This document shows positions 1 to 8,519 of a stretch of 64,000 bases of DNA, piece after piece (position 1 is the first letter of the stretch; each line of letters opens with the position of its first letter). Origin of the DNA: DATKMP01 sp963790045 (GTDB taxonomy: Bacteria; Bacteroidota; Ignavibacteria; UBA10030); contig CAWBMS010000008.1 in NCBI GenBank assembly GCA_963790045.1, positions 186,001 to 250,000 of the forward strand, given 5' to 3'. The notes beneath the pieces are model-generated. The model did no database searches. It worked only from the letters and a program-made list of their open reading frames with translations, and was not told the origin of the DNA. Position numbers and translations under genes: made by a program.

Positions 1-544
1 GTTTCCCATGCGCGCCAGCTCGAATGCCGATTCTACTTTTTATAATAAATTCAAGAATATCAAGATTCGAACCGCCTTCAAAAATAAAAAAAGATTCATG
101 CACATCTTTTGCAGGAAACTCTAAATTGCGCAAAAACTTTCTTCCAGCCGTGATCCATTTATTGAATCCCGCTTCCGCGCTGTCGAACAAAAGTTCCTGC
201 TCTGAAGAAGATGCGACACCATAGGATATTTTCGGCAGCAGCTGCTCCGATATTTGACTTACCTGATCGCCGATAATTTGTTCAATGTCAGATGTATCAG
301 ACTGGATCGGCGTTGAAAGAAATTGAGAAAGCGCACCGCGCATAGTCTGCACGGTCTTTGATTTCACATCGGCAAGATGGGCACTCCATTCCTGTTGAAT
401 CTTTTGTGATTCTTCATGAACGGCTTCGTGCAGTTGAAGAATTGTCCGAACATATTCTTTATTGGTAACATTTTTACCGGGGTAATGCAAGACCGAATAA
501 CCAATCACCGGAATTTCTGTCGATAACACGTTATAGATGCTCAT
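1..544 (-). CDS. Hypothetical protein, 3' end outside the window
   Basis: An open reading frame starts with ATG at 544 (protein begins MSIYNVLSTEIPVIGY) and stays open for 181 codons to the window edge, so the C-terminus is missing. I recognise no family. The visible part is soluble, with no signal peptide or membrane segment, and is rich in Gln, Glu and Ser with a probably helical central stretch (around residues 35-110). It is read in the same direction as polX and starts 36 bases after the polX stop, so it is probably the last gene of a dusB-polX transcript. Only the reading frame and its position support it. Confidence 0.55.
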   Translation of the reverse strand, partial: MSIYNVLSTEIPVIGYSVLHYPGKNVTNKEYVRTILQLHEAVHEESQKIQQEWSAHLADVKSKTVQTMRGALSQFLSTPIQSDTSDIEQIIGDQVSQISEQLLPKISYGVASSSEQELLFDSAEAGFNKWITAGRKFLRNLEFPAKDVHESFFIFEGGSNLDILEFIIKSRIGIRAGAHGK

Positions 545-580
545 AATTTATTCTCTTCCCTGTCTATTTATAAAACTAAG

Positions 581-2329
581 TTACGCTTCTTTGAAGTATT
601 TATCAACTGCCTCTGCAGAGATTGTGTTTAGCACATCGCTTGCTTCAAGCCAGCCCTTGCGTGCAATGCCGATGCCGTATTGTACATCGCGCAATCCTTC
701 CGTATTATGTGCATCAGGATTGATGGCGATGCGAACGCCTTTTTCTTTTGCGAACTTTACATACCGCCAATCGAGGTCCAATCGCATTGGATGCGCGTTG
801 ATCTCGATACATTTTCCAAGATCACCTGCGACAGAAATAATTTCGTTGAGATTCAACGGATACGCTTCTCGTTCCAGCAATAATCGTCCTGTCGGATGCC
901 CGAGCATCGTGACATATTTGTTTTTTAATGCTTTCACGATACGCTGCGTTGCTTCTGCTTCCGTCATTTTAAATTTACTATGGATCGATGCAACGACATA
1001 ATCAAACTGCGCCAGCAACGTATCATCATAATCCATGGAACCATCAGGCAAAATATCGCATTCCACTCCGGCAAAAATTCGGAAACCGTTTACTTGTTCA
1101 TTAAGCTTTGCAATGGTTTGTATCTGTGCACGCGCTCGTTCAGGTTTCAAACCTCGTGCATACGCTGCCGCCTGACTGTGATCGGCAATGCCAAGATATT
1201 CCCATCCGATTTGTTTTGCAGCATTCACCATTTCTTCCAGCGAATTATTACCGTCGCTGCTTGTTGTATGGCAATGGAACGTTCCGCGCAAATCTTTTTC
1301 TTCAATAAGTTTTGGAATATTTTTCTTTTTTGCTGCTTCGATCTCTCCAGTATTCTCACGCAGTTCAGGCGGAACAAATTCCAATTTCAAAGCAGCATAT
1401 ATATCTGCTTCGTTCTTGCAAACAGGAAGCTTTTGGGCTTTGCGTTTTTCTGATAGATCAGCAATCATTGAAAAATTGTATTCGTTCAAACTCCAGCCAA
1501 ACATTCGAGCAAGGGATCGCATTTCTACATTATGCTCTTTGCTGCCCGTAAAATAATTTAATGCAAATGGAAACTCTTTTTCTTGTACCACGCGCAAGTC
1601 ACAATGAATTCCTGATTTGAGTATCACGCTTGACTTGGTATCGCCTGCCGCAATCGTACTTGCCACATCGGGATGTGAAAGAAATGTTTGAAAGATAATT
1701 TTGCGATCTTTTTCTTCCGCCGTAATTAAAATATCAATATCGCCAATAATTTCTTTTCGTCGCCGCAAACTGCCGGCAATTTCACATTGCTTTACTTGCT
1801 TTAATGCTTTTAGAGCAGCGACAACCCTATCGGCGGCATCTTTTGCTTTGGGATAGAGAAATTTATCGCTGGAATGCTCAAGATGTTCGATACCTTTCAA
1901 GATGTTTGTTTCTGTCTTTTCTCCAAAACCTTCGACCTTGAGCAAACGATGTTCAAGGCATGCAGTTTTCAAATCGCTAATCGATTGAATTTTTAATTTC
2001 TCGAAAAGCACTTTGACCTTCTTAGGCCCCAGCCCCTGAATGCGCAGCATTTCTAAAACGCCTTTTGGAAAACTTGCGCGCAGTTCTTCATATTGTTGAG
2101 AGTGCTCTTTCGTGTAAAGATCGGTTATGATTTCCGATAATCCTGAACCGATGCCTTTTACCGATGTTAATTTTTTCTCGCCGATTAATTTGCCAAGGTC
2201 ATCGGTCAACGATCCGATCACTTGTGCTGCATTATGATATGCGCGGGAACGAAACGGATTTTCGCCTTTGAGTTCCAAGAGCGTTCCCATTTCATCCAAG
2301 ATGCCAGCTATTTCTTTTTTGTTCATCAC
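581..2329 (-). CDS. polX: DNA polymerase/3'-5' exonuclease PolX with PHP domain
   Basis: Family X DNA polymerase joined to a PHP metallo-hydrolase domain, 582 aa, the usual length of bacterial PolX. In the family it fills short gaps during base-excision repair, and the PHP part supplies 3'-5' exonuclease and AP-endonuclease activity. Residues 1-100 hold the helix-hairpin-helix 8-kDa region, and a second HhH (IQGLGPKKVKVL) follows near residue 95. The nucleotidyltransferase motif GSLRRRKEIIGDIDIL is near residue 185. The PHP metal ligands appear as FHCHTTSSDG, GIADHS, GVECDI, LGHPTG and NPDAH. The start (GTG at 2329, or ATG at 2326) overlaps the dusB stop, which indicates translational coupling. 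Confidence 0.95.
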   Translation of the reverse strand: MMNKKEIAGILDEMGTLLELKGENPFRSRAYHNAAQVIGSLTDDLGKLIGEKKLTSVKGIGSGLSEIITDLYTKEHSQQYEELRASFPKGVLEMLRIQGLGPKKVKVLFEKLKIQSISDLKTACLEHRLLKVEGFGEKTETNILKGIEHLEHSSDKFLYPKAKDAADRVVAALKALKQVKQCEIAGSLRRRKEIIGDIDILITAEEKDRKIIFQTFLSHPDVASTIAAGDTKSSVILKSGIHCDLRVVQEKEFPFALNYFTGSKEHNVEMRSLARMFGWSLNEYNFSMIADLSEKRKAQKLPVCKNEADIYAALKLEFVPPELRENTGEIEAAKKKNIPKLIEEKDLRGTFHCHTTSSDGNNSLEEMVNAAKQIGWEYLGIADHSQAAAYARGLKPERARAQIQTIAKLNEQVNGFRIFAGVECDILPDGSMDYDDTLLAQFDYVVASIHSKFKMTEAEATQRIVKALKNKYVTMLGHPTGRLLLEREAYPLNLNEIISVAGDLGKCIEINAHPMRLDLDWRYVKFAKEKGVRIAINPDAHNTEGLRDVQYGIGIARKGWLEASDVLNTISAEAVDKYFKEA

Positions 2330-3330
2330 GCAATAACTTTTTGTGCAGAAAATTTTTCGCGCCGTTCCATCAATTGCATTTTAAAATGATATAACGTGTC
2401 GATGATCGGTTGAGGTTCCGTGTAATTCATCAATTCCTGCCGAACACGCGATGCGTTGGGAAAACCTTTTAAGTAACCGGAGTAATGTTTCCGAAATTCA
2501 AAAATCCCTTTTCGCTCTCCTTTGAGTTCTAACGAAAGCTGAAAATGTTCGATTAGCAATCGGAATCGTTCTTCGATTGAAGGGTCAAAAACACTTTGCG
2601 GATTTATCCGGTATTGTTTTGCTTGCTGAAATATCCATGGATTTTCTATCGCGCCTCGTCCAATCATGACGCCGTCACAGCCGGTCTCACGAAATGCTTG
2701 TTCAATTTTTTCCGATGTATCTAATGATCCGTTGACGATAATTGGAATCGAGACGGCAGATTTTATTTTCGGAATCCAGCTAAAATCCGGATCGCCTGTA
2801 TGAGCTTGCGTCCGTGTCCGGCAATGGATCGTCAATGCCGCGATACCGGTCTGTTCCAGCATCTTTGCCACTTCCACAATGTGGATCGATTCCGCATCCC
2901 AGCCGAGGCGTGTTTTGACGGTTACCGGCAGCTGAACCGTTTTTACAACAGCGGCAACAATTTTTTCCATTCGCGGAAGATCGCGCAGCAAATCGGAACC
3001 GGCGCCGTTGCCCACAACTTTACGCACCCAGCATCCGCAATTAATGTCAATCAAGTCCGGGTGCATGCTTTCGGCAATTCGCGCTGCGCCCTCCATAGAA
3101 TTTTCGATGCCACCGTAAATTTGAATTCCGCATGGGCGTTCTTCGTCTGTAAAATTCATTTTCAATTTTGTTTTTTCTGAATCGCGTATCAATCCCTCGG
3201 AATTTACAAACTCGGTAAAGACCACATCGGCACCAAGCCGCTTGCATACAATACGGAATGCCCGATCTGTTACGTCCTCCATCGGCGCAAGCAATAACGG
3301 CTTATCGATATTATAAGAACCGATCTTCAT
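2326..3330 (-). CDS. dusB: tRNA-dihydrouridine synthase, DusB type
   Basis: FMN- and NADPH-dependent enzyme that reduces uridines in the tRNA D-loop to dihydrouridine. It is 334 aa, as expected. The N-terminal TIM barrel carries the family motifs LAPMEDVTDRAFR, then DINCGCWVRKVVGNGAG with the catalytic Cys, VKTRLGWD, the TIHCRTRTQ substrate motif and the flavin-phosphate loop VMIGRGAIENPWIF. The C-terminal helical RNA-binding domain has FRKHYSGYLKG. In bacteria dusB often stands next to unrelated housekeeping genes; here it is followed by polX with a 4-base overlap. The intergenic region upstream (3331-3428) separates it from the Wzz gene. Confidence 0.94.
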   Translation of the reverse strand: MKIGSYNIDKPLLLAPMEDVTDRAFRIVCKRLGADVVFTEFVNSEGLIRDSEKTKLKMNFTDEERPCGIQIYGGIENSMEGAARIAESMHPDLIDINCGCWVRKVVGNGAGSDLLRDLPRMEKIVAAVVKTVQLPVTVKTRLGWDAESIHIVEVAKMLEQTGIAALTIHCRTRTQAHTGDPDFSWIPKIKSAVSIPIIVNGSLDTSEKIEQAFRETGCDGVMIGRGAIENPWIFQQAKQYRINPQSVFDPSIEERFRLLIEHFQLSLELKGERKGIFEFRKHYSGYLKGFPNASRVRQELMNYTEPQPIIDTLYHFKMQLMERREKFSAQKVIA

Positions 3331-3428
3331 ACTGGAAAATATACAAAACCCCGCAGGCAGTTACAACTACTTGTTTGATAGATGGTAAATAATTTTAACG
3401 AACAAATAACTTTCGCGATGAAACGTGT

Positions 3429-4433
3429 TTATTTCTTTAAGACCGTTCGATAAAAATCTGTCTTATACTGAAGAATTTGTTTGCCGTATTCTTCGCGAAC
3501 AAACACATAACATGCGGAACCAAGAAATGACAATAACAGCGATGTCAAGACGATGATACTGCGTTTGGGTTTATCCTTTTTCGCAGCCGGACGAGCATAA
3601 TCCATCACGCTAATTAATGGAATATTTTTTATTTCTTCGATCTTAATAATTTCATATTGTTTTTTCAATTCGGTGTACAGCGTCGTATTGATTTGCACTT
3701 CCCGCAACAATCGTTCCTGTTCCAAAATTAATTGCGGAGAAGATGCAATAATTCTATTGGTCTCTCGAAAATCTTTTAATCGATTTTCTGATTGCTCAAG
3801 ATCGCTTTTAACTTCTGATAAACGACCTTCAATAAACTTACGTTGCTCGGAGGCATTCGTTTTCTTTTTTGTGCGGATGAATTTATCTAATTCATTGATC
3901 ACAGTATTGAGAATATCGGCGGATAACTGCGGCTCATTCGTTTCTATTTCCAAACTAACGACATTTAATTTGATATTGCTGGAAACAGATAATCCATCCT
4001 GCAAACTTTTTAGTCCGATTTCATAACACAGTTCCGGTGTTTTGGCTTTGATCTTCCAGTATTGAATCAGATCGACAGAATCTGCAAAAGCGTTTGTTTT
4101 ATATTTTTTATAAAGAACGTTTTTTAGAACCGATTCACTTTTTATGATCGTCGGATATAATTTCACGATAGAAACATCGCCAGAGCTCACACCCGCCATC
4201 GCTGCAAGATCGGACAATCCGCCCAGTGACGAGAGTTTAGATTTATCGGTGTCCGGAAGAATCGTGGCAGTTGACTTAAAGGATTCGGGCAGCAACAGAC
4301 TAATGATGACTGCGGCAACGGTTATACATCCGGTCACGATGCCGATAATTTTTTTCTGCGACCAAAGAATGGCCAAAAATTTCATGACATCAAAATTCAT
4401 TTTCGATTGCTGTTGTTCGATTTCTTGATCCAT
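3429..4433 (-). CDS. Wzz/chain-length determinant family protein
   Basis: Polysaccharide co-polymerase of the inner membrane, which sets the chain length of exported surface polysaccharide or O-antigen. The 334-aa protein has the family layout: a cytoplasmic N-terminus, a first membrane helix at about residues 29-50 (IIGIVTGCITVAAVII), a long periplasmic part with coiled coil at about 190-250 (rich in Glu, Gln, Arg), the Pro-rich segment MDYARPAAKKDKPKRS just before the second helix at about 290-312, and a short tail. No C-terminal tyrosine-kinase domain follows, so it is the Wzz-only form. The SLBB exporter lies directly upstream (62-base gap), which fits one export operon, but no glycosyltransferases or flippase are in reach. 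Confidence 0.88.
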   Translation of the reverse strand: MDQEIEQQQSKMNFDVMKFLAILWSQKKIIGIVTGCITVAAVIISLLLPESFKSTATILPDTDKSKLSSLGGLSDLAAMAGVSSGDVSIVKLYPTIIKSESVLKNVLYKKYKTNAFADSVDLIQYWKIKAKTPELCYEIGLKSLQDGLSVSSNIKLNVVSLEIETNEPQLSADILNTVINELDKFIRTKKKTNASEQRKFIEGRLSEVKSDLEQSENRLKDFRETNRIIASSPQLILEQERLLREVQINTTLYTELKKQYEIIKIEEIKNIPLISVMDYARPAAKKDKPKRSIIVLTSLLLSFLGSACYVFVREEYGKQILQYKTDFYRTVLKK

Positions 4434-4495
4434 TATTTTATTCTTTGACTAAATATATATAGTGATGGAATTCTCTTATACCGCTTCAATCTGTT

Positions 4496-6871
4496 CTATT
4501 TTGTGATTTGAATAATACCAACAATCATCGTTGCAATGCTTGCCATTACCGTTGCCCATGATGTTAAAATCGGCAACGTTTTATCTTCCGTTTCAATTTT
4601 CTTCGGCACATAGACTGTACTTCCCCCCAAGATGTCTGGATTAGGAAAAAACCCCCAACTTGGTTCCCATTTGCGGCCGTTGGGTAAAGTTACAATTGTT
4701 TTTCCATCATCTGCATTATCGGTATATCCACCAGCTTGATGAATATAGTATTTCAAGCTCGCACCTTTTTTATAAACGACCGCAGCAGGAACAAATACTT
4801 CGCCTCTCACTAAAACCACATTTTGTTCCACAGGAATACTAATGATGTCTCCTTCCATCATCGTAATATTTTGAGATGATTCCGTATCTGCAAGGGCTTC
4901 TTTGAAATCAATTGGTACCAATCCCAAAGCTTTCCATCTTCGTATCATCGTTGCTCCCTCTAAATATGCACCGCTGCGTAAACCACCTGCACGTTTAATA
5001 AAGCTTGCCAAACGTTCACCTTCACTTTGAATTACATACGCGCCGGGATACATTACATACCCTTGCATGGTGACTAATTGGGGTAAATTAAACTTAGGAT
5101 TTGTCGGAACGACTACATGATCATAATCCTTAAGATAAATCGGCCGATTCGATTGATCATCCCAGTAATGATCGGTAACATCAAATTTCCTGATGGTACT
5201 AAATTTCCCAAGGTGATCAGTATCAAGCTTGGCAAGTTCCCAGTTGTTTTTTGAGGCGCCATCCGTCAATCCTCCCGCCATAACGACGAGGTCTGTAACG
5301 GTCATACTATCCATACGGACATAACTGCCGGGTTTTTGAACCGCTCCTGCAATAGACACAGTACGCTCTGGAAAGAAAAAGTTTTGATTATAGATTATTA
5401 CTTCATCTTCCGATTCAAGTTCCATATTATTTTCAGGATCGTTCATCATGGCTTTGTTGAGATTGAACGGAAGTATCTCACGACGACGATTGGGCAATAC
5501 GCGAGTAATATCGGCACGTTCACCAAATGTATCGCTGAGCAAACTATCTGCTTCGATGATCAAATCACGAATCTTCATCCCTTGGCATAGTTCAAAAGTT
5601 CCCGGCTTTTTTACATTCCCTGAAATTTGAATTCGATTCTGTAAAAAATTATTGATCTTCAGCACCGAAACGATGTCACCATTTTCCAATTCGAACGTAC
5701 TATTCAACAACGCATCGACGGAATTAAAGGGGACATCGATATCGAGAATGTTTTTAGAAAACAATTTCCTTTGCGCGAAAGGAATAATTCGTTCGACATG
5801 AATTCGATCGCTATATGCCTCGGCCTGCAATCCGCCTGCCATGGTGATGATATCCTTCAGAATTTCTTTGGATTTCATTTCATAGATTGCCGGATGGATG
5901 ACGTCGCCGGTTAATGCCACACGTTTTCCAGCAGGATGCACAAATACGACATCGCCATCTTGCAAACGGATATCTTTGGATTTATCGCCGCGCAATGCAT
6001 AATCATAAAAATCAATTTGTGAAAATATTTTATTATTCCGGAGTACATCAATCGAACGAAGAGAGCCGTTCATCGTTGGGCCACCGGCAACATACAGAGC
6101 CAAAAACGATGTTGACATGGAAGAAATAGCATATCCACCCGGCTTCGTTACTTCGCCCAATACAAAAACTTGAATGGTGCGCAACTTGCCTGTCGATACA
6201 TCTAACCACGTATTGGCATTTGATGCACCGCCTCTTAATCCGGAATAAATTGCCGTCATGCGCTGCATCAACCGGCTTTTCAATGCTTCAATAGTTACGC
6301 CCTGAGCGACAACCGGACCGACATTGGGAATAACGATATTGCCTTCGCGGTTAATCGTCAATTGCAGATATAACTGTGTTTCTCCCCACATCGTTAAAAG
6401 TATTTCATCCCCCGGGCCTAAAAGATAATTCGATGCCGTCGGTAAATTTAATACCGGCTCAAAAGTCGATGTTGGGAATTGAAAAATATTATACCCGAAT
6501 GGCAATAGCTCTGCAGGTATATCCCTTCCTTCAAACCCCGGAACACTCAATGCCATCTTTTGTATTTCAGGTGTGTTTATAAGAAGACTATCTGCCTTAT
6601 GTTTTTTCCCGACAGTAGAACTATCAAGCTCAGTTTGCGATTGACCGGCAGAATTTAAATACTGTTGGAGATATATTCCTAGTGCATTAGCTCTCTCTGT
6701 CGCTTCTTTTTCCGACATTCCCGCTTCTTTTATTTTTGTTCTTATCTGATCCGGCGGAGCAGCTTGAAGCTCTTGTTGTGCCTGTTGTTTTACTGCTTCT
6801 TTCTCTTGAGAAAAAGCAAAGGTATAAAGTAAAATCGAGAAAAGAAGTAAAATATAAAATTGTTTTTTCAT
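4496..6871 (-). CDS. Polysaccharide export outer-membrane protein with about six SLBB domains
   Basis: Wza-like exporter, 791 aa, about twice the length of classical Wza. A signal peptide (residues 1-21, ending TFAFSQ) is followed by a linker rich in Gln and Glu. The polysaccharide-export domain begins near residue 150 (LLGPGDEILLTMWGE). Repeated SLBB units then follow, each with the pattern G-x-[VI]-x-x-P-G and a later AGG or similar: VLGEVTKPGGY, LTGDVIHPAIY, ISGNVKKPGTF, IAGAVQKPGSY, MQGYVMYPGAY and VRGEVFVPAAV. A C-terminal hydrophobic helix (about 765-788) could cross the outer membrane. The long multi-SLBB form is common in Bacteroidota-type genomes. It works with the Wzz protein encoded just downstream. 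Confidence 0.9.
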   Translation of the reverse strand: MKKQFYILLLFSILLYTFAFSQEKEAVKQQAQQELQAAPPDQIRTKIKEAGMSEKEATERANALGIYLQQYLNSAGQSQTELDSSTVGKKHKADSLLINTPEIQKMALSVPGFEGRDIPAELLPFGYNIFQFPTSTFEPVLNLPTASNYLLGPGDEILLTMWGETQLYLQLTINREGNIVIPNVGPVVAQGVTIEALKSRLMQRMTAIYSGLRGGASNANTWLDVSTGKLRTIQVFVLGEVTKPGGYAISSMSTSFLALYVAGGPTMNGSLRSIDVLRNNKIFSQIDFYDYALRGDKSKDIRLQDGDVVFVHPAGKRVALTGDVIHPAIYEMKSKEILKDIITMAGGLQAEAYSDRIHVERIIPFAQRKLFSKNILDIDVPFNSVDALLNSTFELENGDIVSVLKINNFLQNRIQISGNVKKPGTFELCQGMKIRDLIIEADSLLSDTFGERADITRVLPNRRREILPFNLNKAMMNDPENNMELESEDEVIIYNQNFFFPERTVSIAGAVQKPGSYVRMDSMTVTDLVVMAGGLTDGASKNNWELAKLDTDHLGKFSTIRKFDVTDHYWDDQSNRPIYLKDYDHVVVPTNPKFNLPQLVTMQGYVMYPGAYVIQSEGERLASFIKRAGGLRSGAYLEGATMIRRWKALGLVPIDFKEALADTESSQNITMMEGDIISIPVEQNVVLVRGEVFVPAAVVYKKGASLKYYIHQAGGYTDNADDGKTIVTLPNGRKWEPSWGFFPNPDILGGSTVYVPKKIETEDKTLPILTSWATVMASIATMIVGIIQITK

Positions 6872-6888
6872 AGGTTGACCGATAAATA

Positions 6889-7395
6889 TTATTTTTGAGA
6901 TACTTTTTTAAACTGCTTTATTAGAGCAGCCAGTGTTGTCTCGATAGATTCCGAGACTATTTTCACATCGGCGAGCACCGGCATAAAATTCGCGTCGCCA
7001 TTCCATCTTGGCACGACATGAAAATGAATATGCTTGTCGATGCCGGCACCCGCTACTCTGCCGATATTCGCGCCGACGTTAAATCCTTCCGGATGGCTAA
7101 CGGCTTTCAGTGCTGTGATGCATTGTGTTATGACCTTCATACATTCAAGCTGCTCGTTGTCTTCAAAATCTTCCATCGATGATGTGTGCCGGTACGGAAC
7201 AACCATCACATGCCCGCTGTTGTACGGAAACCGATTCATCACCACAAAACAAGATTGTCCCCGCCAAACGATTAAATTTTTCACATCGTTCTTTTTATCT
7301 TTTGCAATAGAACAAAAAAGACACCGATCCTTTTTCTTCTTTTCATTAAACGTTTTGATATAGGCCGAACGCCACGGCGAAAATATTTTCTTCAC
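6889..7395 (-). CDS. HIT family hydrolase (Ap4A phosphorylase-like)
   Basis: Histidine-triad nucleotide hydrolase or transferase, 168 aa. The catalytic triad motif HIHFHVVPRW is at about residues 123-132, and an N-terminal zinc-binding CLFC pair near residue 26 matches the family branch that acts on dinucleoside polyphosphates such as Ap4A. Other landmarks are the conserved NRFPYNSGHVMVVPYRH stretch and the GFNVGANIG loop. It stands 17 bases upstream of the SLBB exporter and may share its transcript, but a direct role in export is not implied; HIT genes are often carried along with neighbours. Confidence 0.92.
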   Translation of the reverse strand: MKKIFSPWRSAYIKTFNEKKKKDRCLFCSIAKDKKNDVKNLIVWRGQSCFVVMNRFPYNSGHVMVVPYRHTSSMEDFEDNEQLECMKVITQCITALKAVSHPEGFNVGANIGRVAGAGIDKHIHFHVVPRWNGDANFMPVLADVKIVSESIETTLAALIKQFKKVSQK

Positions 7396-7520
7396 GAACG
7401 TTTCATCTTCACATGGTTGTGCATCATAGCTCTATCAATGAACGTGGAGTTTCGTTTTATTGAATTTTATATTTCAATATAGGAAACATCTTGTTCGTAT
7501 TCAAGAAAATCAAAATCGAT

Positions 7521-8519
7521 CTAAAATTCTACTTGAAGATTCATGGTGTATGCCAGTTCCACATGATAGCCATCGACATTTCTCGGTTGAACACCTGAAG
7601 ATGCATGTAATGTTGAATTGAGATGCGCTGCATTCCATGCTGCTTCTAATGCATTCAACACATGGTTGGCTACGAGGATATAAGACATTGACGATGCAAT
7701 ATTATAATAATTATTTGCATCACCGCGCATATTCCGGTAATAAAGAAAATGTGGCGTTACCTTATCATTGACAACATCCACATTCGTAAGAGTAGGTATT
7801 CCGTTTGACCATGCATCATCCCATCCGCCGGCAAATTGCGGATACTTGCCAATGAGTTCATAATATTGTTGCTGCGGGCGCAACGGCAACTGATGTGAAA
7901 ACCCGGTGACAACATTATCGGAATTACCCCCGATCAACGTTTCGCATTGATTCAATGCATTCCAATTTACCAATTCCCATGGGGGAAGAGAACTTGCAGC
8001 ATAACCATCTTTCAATATGGCACCATTGTTGGATACCGCTGTTGAATAATATGTGGGATAATAATACTGGATCCATTTAACATATCTTACTACGGAATAT
8101 TTTGCATCTACATAAGATCCATTAACATATCCATCGGCATAATTTTGGAAATCCTGCGTTTGTTGATCTCCTTTGTTTGTATATTTGGAGTAAAGAATCC
8201 ACAATGCTACTTCGGCGCCGGCAAACAAGGCGCTTTGCAAATAACTTTTTGTATAAAATTGTCCTGCTCCGGGAATAACAGCAGAATATAACCCGGCACG
8301 CATGGGCGAATATCGATTGTGATGTTGAGCAATATGACTGCTGTCAATATTGCTTAACAATGAATTTGCATCCGGCATCATCATCAAATCGGTGCGAAGA
8401 TCGCCGGTATTGATTGATAAAGTCCCAGTTTCATTTTGGCCGAGATATTGTGCTTGCGCAGTTGAACAAGCCAGAATCAATATCACTGTGAGAACAAATA
8501 GAATTTTCGAGTGTTTCAT
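7521..8519 (-). CDS. DUF5683-like exported protein
   Basis: A 332-aa protein with an N-terminal signal peptide (residues 1-23, ending STAQAQ). The segment GLYSAVIPGAGQFYTKSYLQ near residue 78 followed by a hydrophobic stretch (AGAEVALWILYSKYT) is the hallmark of the DUF5683 group, seen widely in Bacteroidota and relatives. The middle is rich in Tyr and Asn and the end (DGYHVELAYTMNLQVEF) looks like a terminal beta-strand. Function is unknown; placement in the envelope is inferred. The start overlaps the stop of the large barrel protein upstream by 4 bases, so the two are probably translated together. Confidence 0.75.
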   Translation of the reverse strand: MKHSKILFVLTVILILACSTAQAQYLGQNETGTLSINTGDLRTDLMMMPDANSLLSNIDSSHIAQHHNRYSPMRAGLYSAVIPGAGQFYTKSYLQSALFAGAEVALWILYSKYTNKGDQQTQDFQNYADGYVNGSYVDAKYSVVRYVKWIQYYYPTYYSTAVSNNGAILKDGYAASSLPPWELVNWNALNQCETLIGGNSDNVVTGFSHQLPLRPQQQYYELIGKYPQFAGGWDDAWSNGIPTLTNVDVVNDKVTPHFLYYRNMRGDANNYYNIASSMSYILVANHVLNALEAAWNAAHLNSTLHASSGVQPRNVDGYHVELAYTMNLQVEF